Part shown: positions 1-4,867 of the stretch, one piece after another
Layout: each line of letters begins with the position of its first letter
How positions within the stretch are numbered: the stretch's first letter is position 1
Source of the DNA: Puniceicoccales bacterium
GTDB taxonomy: Bacteria > Verrucomicrobiota > Verrucomicrobiia > Opitutales > JAIRKQ01
NCBI GenBank assembly: GCA_031266155.1
Contig: JAISBO010000041.1
Coordinates: 1-5,680, forward strand
Direction: 5' to 3'
Length of the DNA stretch: 5,680 nucleotides
Made by a program: the position numbers and the translations under genes
Notes under the pieces: model-generated
What the model was told of the DNA's origin: nothing
The model's input: the letters and a program-made list of their open reading frames with translations, nothing else
Database searches by the model: none

Positions 1-142
1 CCAAGTTTTATGGATTTTAGTTCGGGGTATTGCTTGGTTGCTATCCAATTTTGCAGCGTTCGTTGATTTACACAAAGATATTCCGCTGCTTCCTTGACAT
101 CTAGCAAATTTTTGTTATAATTGTTTGTTCGCTGTTCGTCAT
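1..142 (-). CDS. Excisionase/AlpA-like helix-turn-helix protein, 3' truncated by window edge, probable frameshift near start
   Basis: Read on the minus strand, an open frame running to the left edge contains LLDVKEAAEYLCVNQRTLQN followed by W and a short basic tail. This is a winged helix-turn-helix of the MerR/excisionase (HTH_17) type: KEAAEYL is the first helix and V..RTL..W the recognition region. Over 25 aligned residues about half match the helix-turn-helix protein encoded at 2972-3172. The start is unclear. The only in-frame start-like codon near the domain is TTG at 107. An ATG at 142 lies one frame away and would read MTNSEQTIITK. One extra A in the five-A run (plus-strand T109-113) would join it to the domain as MTNSEQTIITKNLLDVKEAA, so either the gene is frameshifted or the sequence has an indel. 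No Shine-Dalgarno is seen at either start. Small proteins of this family act as excisionases or regulators beside attachment sites, which suits its position. The C-terminus is outside the window. Confidence 0.6.
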
Positions 143-361
143 GGTCGCAAAAGTGTAAAAAAATTGCGAATATTCAAGAATTTTTAAATTTTTTTAATAT
201 TTCTTTGATTTTTTATAGTTCCTTGAAGATTTTTCTAACTTTCTAAAAGTTTTTTTGAAAAACATTTTTTTTGGCAATAATTTGGCAATGAATTCTTGTT
301 GACGTATTATTTTTACCCCTGCCCGTCGTCCGCGGGACTTGTATTTAAGCGACTCAGCGAT
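143..361. other. AT-rich non-coding arm with phased T-tracts, probably curved DNA
   Basis: No credible gene is present here. From 181 to 272 runs of T (and one of A) recur about every 10-11 bp: 181-185, 189-195, 209-214, 230-234, 250-256, an A-run at 258-262, and 265-272. Tracts in phase with the helix are known to curve DNA. Towards the tRNA fragment the composition changes abruptly: a GC-rich patch at 321-338 contains the small hairpin GTCC-GCG-GGAC (328-338). ACCCCTGC (315-322) is the exact reverse complement of GCAGGGGT (367-374) in the tRNA acceptor region. The layout resembles an attachment-site arm; curvature and function are inference. Confidence 0.4.
270..289. repeat. Direct repeat TTTGGCAAT x2, 11-bp period
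   Basis: TTTGGCAAT occurs at 270-278 and 281-289, separated by AA, so the two copies lie on the same face of the helix. Paired short repeats spaced by one helical turn near an att core are typical of integrase arm-type or excisionase binding sites. The repeats are seen directly; the function is inferred. The surrounding T-rich DNA raises the chance of coincidence, but the GGC within each copy is not low complexity. Confidence 0.5.
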
Positions 362-409
362 TGGGTGCAGGGGTTGGATTTGAACCAACGACCTTCAGGT
401 TATGAGCCT
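362..409 (-). other. att core: 3' half of initiator-like tRNA-Met (CAT)
   Basis: On the minus strand this segment reads as a tRNA 3' half. It has the anticodon loop CTCATAA (anticodon CAT at 404-402), then CCTGA, the variable region AGGTC, a T-arm GTTGG-TTCAAAT-CCAAC with a perfect 5-bp stem, the acceptor strand CCCTGCA, one base, and CCA at 364-362. A at the last acceptor position fits the C1-A72 mismatch of bacterial initiator tRNA, and the segment closely resembles the initiator tRNA 3' half known from other bacteria. Beyond 409 the sequence stops being tRNA: the 5' side of the anticodon stem is already mismatched and no D-arm or 5' acceptor follows. A functional tRNA therefore cannot be made here. 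This is the segment duplicated when an integrase recombines in the anticodon-loop to 3'-end part of a tRNA gene, and the integrase gene lies about 150 bp away. The discriminator base would be C, unusual for initiator tRNA. Confidence 0.8.
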
Positions 410-422
410 TAGAGGATAGTAG

Positions 423-452
423 TTGATATTAATGTATATAAGTGTATATAAT
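423..452 (+). promoter_or_regulatory. Probable sigma-70-type promoter for the integrase operon
   Basis: TTGATA (423-428, five of six consensus bases) is followed after 18 bp by a perfect TATAAT (447-452). Transcription would begin near 459 and leave an untranslated leader of about 100 bases before the integrase ATG. The -10 box sits inside the second TGTATATAA repeat, so a protein binding the repeats would cover the promoter. Confidence 0.5.
433..451. repeat. Direct repeat TGTATATAA x2, 10-bp period
   Basis: TGTATATAA is present at 433-441 and 443-451 with a single G between the copies. One-turn spacing, closeness to the att core and overlap with the promoter -10 box suggest binding sites for integrase or a regulator. 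The repeats are seen directly; the role is inferred. Confidence 0.5.
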
Positions 453-490
453 GCTTTATTTCAACATATTTAGTAGGGCATCATAAAATA

Positions 491-510
491 ATCAATTGAC
501 AATAATTGAT
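491..510. repeat. Inverted repeat ATCAATT-6-AATTGAT
   Basis: The 7-bp arms (491-497 and 504-510) are perfect reverse complements around the spacer GACAAT. The size suits a small dimeric operator. It covers the possible TTGACA hexamer at 496-501. The AT-rich context makes chance occurrence possible. Confidence 0.35.
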
Positions 511-527
511 AATAATTTATTCGCATC

Positions 528-548
528 ATGTCATAATTATGTCATAAT
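528..548. repeat. Direct repeat ATGTCATAAT x2, 11-bp period
   Basis: ATGTCATAAT occurs at 528-537 and 539-548, separated by one T, so the copies lie one helical turn apart. They end 9 bp before the integrase start codon, inside the predicted leader. Candidate roles are arm-type integrase sites or an operator or translational control site for the integrase. Confidence 0.5.
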
Positions 549-557
549 AGAGATGCA

Positions 558-1754
558 ATGAAAAAGCCAAATAAAAGTGCAGTCTTTCGGTTTACGAAAA
601 TGAAATTGAGTAACGCAAAACCACCTTCCAAAGGGGTATTGATTTTACATGATATGGAAGAATCAACGCTGAAAGCTCACGTCACCCCAAAAGGAAATGT
701 GATATTCTACTACCGGAATACGATCAATGGGATCCCCCATCGGGAGTCCCTTGGTACCCATGGTCACTTAACAATCGATGAAGCACGAATAATGGCAAAT
801 AGATTAAAACTTGCCCATGTGCAGGGATTGACATTATCTGAAAAGTTTGCCCAGGACAACGGTGATCTGAGCTTCCAGGAGGGGTTTCATGAGTTTATGG
901 AACGGTATAGCAGGAAGGAAAAGAGATCGTGGAAGGATGATGACCGGGAGATCAAAAAACATGTCCGCCATTGGTTTGAAAGGAAAATGAAGGATATTAC
1001 CAAATTTGATGTGCAGACGTTGGTTGAACACATTGCTGACAACAGTGGGAAGACACAAGCGAACCATGTTCTGGAACGTATCAGTGCCATTTACAACAAG
1101 CTTATTGATTGGGGATATAAATTAGAAAACCCAACCAAAGGGGTACGGAAATACAAGCTACCCAAGCGGACGAGGTTTCTCAGTGCCGAAGAACTGCCAC
1201 GTTTTTGGGAGATTATGGACAACTATGAACACACGGAGCTACCAACCGTCGTAAAGATCGCACTTTTTACAGGTGCACGAAAGGCAAATATATTGTCCAT
1301 GAGGTGGTGCGACATCGACTGGGATAGAGGGGTATGGAATATCCCCATGACAAAAAATGGAGAACCCCATACCGTACCATTAACCAGAGACTTGGTAAAG
1401 GTTCTACGGGAACGATATGCTACTTTTCGGTGTAACAGGAATGCTAAGTGGGTATTCCCCAGTGATATATCCAAATCTGGACACCTCGAGGACATCAAAA
1501 AAACGTGGATGAAAATGATACAATTGGCAACTATATCCAATTTTCATTTCCATGACCTACGCCATACCTTCGCGTCTTATCAGGCAATGAACGGATCAAG
1601 CTTGAAAATCATCGGTGCTACATTAGGGCATAAATCCATGCAATCAACGGACCGGTATGCCCAGCTTGCCGACCAATCCATTCGCCAGTCGGCTTGCGGA
1701 GGAGTGGATTTGATTATGGCAAAAATAATGCTCAAAAAAGGAGATGGTGCCTAA
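558..1754 (+). CDS. int: Site-specific tyrosine recombinase (P4-type phage integrase)
   Basis: This 398-residue protein catalyses strand exchange between the element's attP and the chromosomal attB. Residues 38-90 form an arm-DNA-binding domain of the P4/DUF4102 type (GNVIFYYRN, then RESLGTHGHLTIDEAR). About 104-190 is the SAM-like core-binding domain, and about 205-375 the catalytic domain. All catalytic residues are visible: R241 in FTGARKANIL, K266 in MTKNGEPHTVPL, H332 and R335 in HDLRHTFAS, H358 in LGHKS, and the nucleophile Y367 in DRYAQL. Length and domain order are normal, so the enzyme should be active. The ATG at 558 has only a weak AGAG at 549-552; M15 (ATG at 600) is an alternative start but would shorten only a poorly conserved tail. 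P4-type integrases commonly use tRNA 3' halves, which agrees with the tRNA fragment upstream. The gene points away from the att core, and the next gene begins 2 bp after its stop. Confidence 0.95.
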   Translation: MKKPNKSAVFRFTKMKLSNAKPPSKGVLILHDMEESTLKAHVTPKGNVIFYYRNTINGIPHRESLGTHGHLTIDEARIMANRLKLAHVQGLTLSEKFAQDNGDLSFQEGFHEFMERYSRKEKRSWKDDDREIKKHVRHWFERKMKDITKFDVQTLVEHIADNSGKTQANHVLERISAIYNKLIDWGYKLENPTKGVRKYKLPKRTRFLSAEELPRFWEIMDNYEHTELPTVVKIALFTGARKANILSMRWCDIDWDRGVWNIPMTKNGEPHTVPLTRDLVKVLRERYATFRCNRNAKWVFPSDISKSGHLEDIKKTWMKMIQLATISNFHFHDLRHTFASYQAMNGSSLKIIGATLGHKSMQSTDRYAQLADQSIRQSACGGVDLIMAKIMLKKGDGA

Positions 1755-1756
1755 TT

Positions 1757-2830
1757 ATGTTTTTAGAGAATATGAACGAGGATGGTAGTGTCACGCGCCA
1801 TTACATTAATTTACCAATTTACGAGATTTTTGGCAGTTTTTGGAGTATGGCAAATAAATTAGTAATTTTCGCTGATACACAGGAAAAACCCTTACCATTG
1901 TCAATAACAAATGCAGTGAAAGCATATGCCAAGATGGTATACGATAGTTTTGAAAGAAAAGTGTGGGAACAGCTGGTGATCTCGATGAAGTATAGCGAAC
2001 ACACCAAACGGAAACTAATAAAAGATACCATGGCCATGGCCATTGACAATTTGAAATTGATTGAACTTTTTATACCCGGACGATACGAAAGGGATGACAT
2101 AAAGGAGCAGTTATACGGCTGTTGGAATATTATTGCTCGATGCTATGACCTCCAAGAAATATTGAACCTATTTAGGGAAATTGGTTATTTAAATGAGATC
2201 AATTGGCTTGTAAAACACAAACGGGATACGCGTACGGAAGGGTATCAAAAGTGGAAAAAAGAACTTTTGAGAAAGAACAAACGTTTCGAAAAGGGGATAG
2301 AAAATTTCAAAAAGTACTTGATGGGCAATGGTTTTCTATACCCTCCCATCGGGTTTGACAAACTTTTCAATGCCGTCTCAAAATTGGAAGAATTACATGG
2401 GGCTGAAGCTTCTAAAATGCAAGAAATTGGGTCCTACTTTTCTTCCACCAAACCACTGTTTATTTCGGTCGACAATGAAAGCCTCTCGAGCGAAAATTGT
2501 GAAGAGTTTAACCGGATACTTAACAAAATATACCGCGGTCGTCGCATTAATAAGAACTTGGACCTGTCGAAAATAATATGGCAACATCTATATCTACGAT
2601 TTGGTTATCGTTTTGGGAAAATGGAACAAGATACGTGCGTAATGGCATTGGCAAATGCATACATTGCCCATCGGCAAACAGGGAAAAATACAACATCTTG
2701 CCGCTCACTGCTTACCATTGACACCTTTAGAGACTATATAAAACAGGCAAAAGGAGAAGTTTGCCAGGAAGAAGCCGTAAAGGCGTTGAACATCAAAATT
2801 TATTTTTATTCCCGCAGAGCTAATAAATAA
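1757..2830 (+). CDS. Uncharacterised protein co-transcribed with the integrase
   Basis: I do not recognise this 357-residue protein. It begins at the ATG 2 bp after the integrase stop, with a purine-rich AAAGGAG at 1737-1743 (somewhat far upstream). The same frame is open back to an ATG at 1694, but that would overlap the integrase C-terminus by 61 bp and adds an unconvincing MRRSGFDYGK extension. The protein appears mainly alpha-helical and soluble: there is no signal peptide, membrane segment, nucleotide-binding loop or clear metal site. The N-terminal half is hydrophobic and aromatic-rich. Residues 153-186 form a strongly basic stretch (KHKRDTRT, KWKKELLRKNKR, KK) that could contact nucleic acid. 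The C-terminal third contains YRGRRINKNLDLSKIIWQHL and a run of helices up to the end. It looks slightly more AT-rich than the replication genes. Tight coupling to the integrase suggests a role in recombination, its control, or element maintenance; a cargo or defence function cannot be excluded. Confidence 0.75.
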   Translation: MFLENMNEDGSVTRHYINLPIYEIFGSFWSMANKLVIFADTQEKPLPLSITNAVKAYAKMVYDSFERKVWEQLVISMKYSEHTKRKLIKDTMAMAIDNLKLIELFIPGRYERDDIKEQLYGCWNIIARCYDLQEILNLFREIGYLNEINWLVKHKRDTRTEGYQKWKKELLRKNKRFEKGIENFKKYLMGNGFLYPPIGFDKLFNAVSKLEELHGAEASKMQEIGSYFSSTKPLFISVDNESLSSENCEEFNRILNKIYRGRRINKNLDLSKIIWQHLYLRFGYRFGKMEQDTCVMALANAYIAHRQTGKNTTSCRSLLTIDTFRDYIKQAKGEVCQEEAVKALNIKIYFYSRRANK

Positions 2831-2844
2831 GCACAATATCATCC

Positions 2845-2860
2845 GGATTTAAGGATTTAA
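2845..2860. repeat. Tandem repeat GGATTTAA x2
   Basis: GGATTTAA is repeated head to tail at 2845-2852 and 2853-2860, shortly after the stop of the uncharacterised gene and within the gap before the helix-turn-helix gene. It is a short repeat with no clear role; a regulator site is possible. Confidence 0.3.
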
Positions 2861-2913
2861 AAACTGATACCTCTTGAATCTTCTGCCAAAATTTCATGCA
2901 GCCATCAAGATTA

Positions 2914-2923
2914 TCCCATGGGA
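2914..2923. promoter_or_regulatory. 10-bp perfect palindrome TCCCATGGGA, possible operator
   Basis: TCCCATGGGA is its own reverse complement and lies about 50 bp before the helix-turn-helix gene, in otherwise non-coding DNA. A site of this type could bind a small dimeric regulator such as the helix-turn-helix protein itself. Its right end overlaps the start of the hairpin at 2922-2940 by two bases. Confidence 0.3.
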
Positions 2924-2940
2924 CCGAAATGGGTTTGGTC
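2922..2940 (+). terminator. Hairpin between the integrase operon and the replication module, possible intrinsic terminator
   Basis: GACCGAA (2922-2928) can pair with TTTGGTC (2934-2940) through seven pairs, one of them G-U, around the loop ATGGG. It is followed by TTCTTAGTTT, an interrupted U-run. It lies about 90 bp after the preceding stop codon and 31 bp before the next start. The stem is short and the U-run imperfect, so it may be a weak terminator or a leader hairpin. A TACAAT at 2952-2957 could be a -10 box for the downstream unit, but no good -35 accompanies it. Confidence 0.4.
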
Positions 2941-2971
2941 TTCTTAGTTTATACAATAACGAAAGGGTATA

Positions 2972-3172
2972 ATGGAAGAAGAAATAAAAAGCTTCCATGG
3001 GTTAAAATATCTGACCCGTAAGGAAGCAGCAGAATATTTAAGAGTAAAACCGCAGACATTAGCAAAATGGGCATGTACGCGGTTTCGCAAGATACCATAT
3101 TGTAAGATTGGAAACCGCGTGCTCTATAGCTACGATGACATTCGAGCATTTATGGAAGGAGGACAACAATGA
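2972..3172 (+). CDS. Small helix-turn-helix DNA-binding protein (excisionase/AlpA-like, HTH_17)
   Basis: This 66-residue protein is almost entirely one winged helix-turn-helix domain. YLTRKEAAEYL (13-23) is the first helix, V..QTLAKW (25-33) the recognition region, and CKIGNRVLYSYDDIRAFME (44-62) the wing and closing helix. Length and pattern are those of the excisionase/AlpA-like family, which regulates element genes and bends DNA at attachment sites. GAAAGGG at 2961-2967 is a good ribosome binding site 4 bp before the ATG. Its stop overlaps the helicase start (ATGA), so the two are translationally coupled. This suggests a regulator of the replication genes or an origin-binding protein rather than only an excisionase. 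It is clearly related to the partial protein at the left edge of the window. Confidence 0.85.
   Translation: MEEEIKSFHGLKYLTRKEAAEYLRVKPQTLAKWACTRFRKIPYCKIGNRVLYSYDDIRAFMEGGQQ
3156..3162 (+). promoter_or_regulatory. Strong ribosome binding site AAGGAGG for the helicase gene
   Basis: AAGGAGG lies 6 bp before the ATG at 3169, inside the end of the helix-turn-helix gene. It is a near-perfect Shine-Dalgarno match. It fixes the helicase start and shows that the host uses conventional Shine-Dalgarno initiation. Confidence 0.85.
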
Positions 3173-4764
3173 CAACATCTAGTAAAGAGAACAACAAGGC
3201 TATAATTGATGACAAAGGAGAGATGTTTTCCGCAGCATTAAAACAATTGGAAGGAGCATCCCCTAAGCTGGTGGAAAATGGTACTTACAGAGCGATAGAG
3301 TCACCTATGATAAACTTGCAAACAACTATTTTAGATGGAAAATTTTTGGAGAAAATATCCCAAGATTTTCTGTATGTCAGTAATGAAAAGAGCTTCTATG
3401 AGCGGTTGTCAGATGGGTCTTACGCAGCCATCAAGGACGATCATTTGGGCAGCAAACTGAAACAACGGTTTGGGTTGAGTTCTCATTCCCAAAATCATAC
3501 CCTGCTATCGCCTGTGAAACAAGCAATGATGTATATTCAAGAAAATCGCAGATGTGAAGGCACCTTTCAAAGTTTAGCAGGATATTTGGCAGGAATACAC
3601 GCCATCGGGTCTTTGAAAATACTAGTCAAAAACAATCTTTCTTTGATGAACCCAGAGAAACGGCCATTTGATACGCTGATGGCATTGTTCAGTCATGTGT
3701 TTGGTAATGATGAACCGTACTATCAATTGGATAGATTCTTGACATGGCTGCAGCATGCTTACCTTGGAGCCTATGAAATATACGTAAAAGGCAAAAACGT
3801 TGGTAAAGTATCTTCCACTGGGTTGGCACTAATTCTATGTGGAAAATCGCAGGTGGGAAAAACGTACATTGCTGGATTAATCACGAAAATATTTGGTGGG
3901 GTTCTTGGGCAGCCATTCAGATCCATGACCGGGAAAACAGAATTCAATTCTGACTGTGCTAAAGCTATCCATCTTTCCATTGATGACCAAACGGGTACGC
4001 GGACATATGAACAACGAAAAGAACATGGACAAAATTTGAAAGCGATGCTGTCTGGTAGTGCCCAGTGGATACAAGCAAAACATGTGGATGCGTTCACTGC
4101 GCCTCTCTATCAAAGGATAACTTACTCCTTTAACAGTGACCGGGATTCTTTTTCTACGTTTCCTGCATTGTCCGATGGTGTACGGGAACGCATATTGGCA
4201 CTCAAGACAAACTCGGAAAAATGGATATGTTTTCAACGGGCCAATACTATGGAAGAACGGATTGCTTTAGATTGCACTATAGTACATGAACTACCGGGAC
4301 TGTTATACCATTTGAAAAATGACTATATCCCACCAAAAAGTTGTGTAAATTCATCATTTGGATGTAAAGAATTTATTCATCCAGACATAGAACGGCAAGT
4401 AGAGATGGGTACTCCTGAATCAACTTTCAAAGATTTGATATTGGATTATCTCCAATCTTCAAACTACATAGGATACCATACAGCCGACAGCTGCAATTTT
4501 TCAGGGAATGCCAGTGTACTGATGGAGGGGATGCTGGCATCTCCCGCCCATCGGGAAGGTGTGCGCACATTGGCAAAAAATGTTGTCAGCTTCGGCATGC
4601 GTCTATCGGAACTGTGCACAGTTTATCCGAAACATTTTCGAAAAAATGGGACACGAGAAAATAATCGTCAGTGCTATAGCATAAGCATAGCTGGTTTCCA
4701 ACCACTTCAGGGACAATTTGAGAATATAAAGACAACAATGTTTGCAAAAGGGCAGCAGGGGTAG
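3169..4764 (+). CDS. Superfamily 3 (D5-like) replicative helicase
   Basis: This 531-residue protein is predicted to be an ATP-driven helicase that unwinds the element's DNA during its own replication. The ATPase core shows a Walker A loop GKSQVGKT (225-232, with K231 and T232) and a Walker B strand HLSIDDQ (268-274, with D272 and D273). A sensor strand RITYSFNSD follows (316-324, polar N322), then arginine-finger candidates R339 and R341 in GVRERI. This order and spacing are those of superfamily 3 helicases of the phage D5/DUF5906 kind. Just before the core, DRFLTWLQHAYLGAY (188-202) is the usual lead-in helix. Residues 1-165 are a less recognisable N-terminal region; no primase active site is seen there. 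Residues 380-531 form a C-terminal region that may bind DNA or the primase. It is coupled to the helix-turn-helix gene by a 4-bp overlap, and a separate primase gene follows, so helicase and primase activities are split over two proteins. Confidence 0.8.
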   Translation: MTTSSKENNKAIIDDKGEMFSAALKQLEGASPKLVENGTYRAIESPMINLQTTILDGKFLEKISQDFLYVSNEKSFYERLSDGSYAAIKDDHLGSKLKQRFGLSSHSQNHTLLSPVKQAMMYIQENRRCEGTFQSLAGYLAGIHAIGSLKILVKNNLSLMNPEKRPFDTLMALFSHVFGNDEPYYQLDRFLTWLQHAYLGAYEIYVKGKNVGKVSSTGLALILCGKSQVGKTYIAGLITKIFGGVLGQPFRSMTGKTEFNSDCAKAIHLSIDDQTGTRTYEQRKEHGQNLKAMLSGSAQWIQAKHVDAFTAPLYQRITYSFNSDRDSFSTFPALSDGVRERILALKTNSEKWICFQRANTMEERIALDCTIVHELPGLLYHLKNDYIPPKSCVNSSFGCKEFIHPDIERQVEMGTPESTFKDLILDYLQSSNYIGYHTADSCNFSGNASVLMEGMLASPAHREGVRTLAKNVVSFGMRLSELCTVYPKHFRKNGTRENNRQCYSISIAGFQPLQGQFENIKTTMFAKGQQG

Positions 4765-4867
4765 CAAATATCATGTAAACCTTATAAATAGTTAAATAGT
4801 CGGCTTGGAGATAGATACACTTCTTTAGCCTATTTCCTAAATCTCCCTGAGATGAAATTTTGGTATC
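4765..4867 (+). other. Gap between helicase and primase genes
   Basis: These 103 bp hold no gene. GGAGAT (4807-4812) and ATCTCC (4841-4846) are inverted repeats with a 28-base loop. TATAAA at 4783-4788 could be a -10 box but lacks a -35 at a suitable distance. Only a weak GAG (4849-4851) precedes the primase start. The primase may rely on read-through from the helicase operon with poor initiation, or on an unrecognised signal here. Confidence 0.35.

Larger units (their letters stand above)
410..557. promoter_or_regulatory. Non-coding region between att core and integrase, rich in short repeats
   Basis: This AT-rich stretch has no gene. It holds, in order, a TGTATATAA direct repeat (433-451) overlapping a probable promoter, an inverted repeat ATCAATT/AATTGAT (491-510), and an ATGTCATAAT direct repeat (528-548) that ends 9 bp before the integrase start. 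A TTGACA hexamer at 496-501 is a possible second -35 box, but the best -10 at the right distance (TATTCG, 518-523) is poor. The density of paired repeats fits the integrase-side arm of an attachment site and a self-regulated integrase leader. Confidence 0.5.

Noticed and set aside
194..388. Basic 64-residue minus-strand open frame
   Set aside because: It begins at a TTG inside the tRNA T-arm, passes through poly-A tracts that yield lysine and phenylalanine runs, and shows no domain or ribosome binding site.
300..409. Circularly permuted tRNA or two-piece tmRNA, with GGCAGGGGT on the minus strand as a 5' acceptor
   Set aside because: The sequence after the acceptor-like segment is A-rich with no D-arm and no peptide tag frame. 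A displaced tRNA 3' half beside an integrase explains the data more simply.
1694..1756. Upstream extension of the uncharacterised gene to an ATG inside the integrase
   Set aside because: It would overlap the integrase C-terminus by 61 bp, while an ATG sits immediately after the integrase stop with a purine-rich site upstream.
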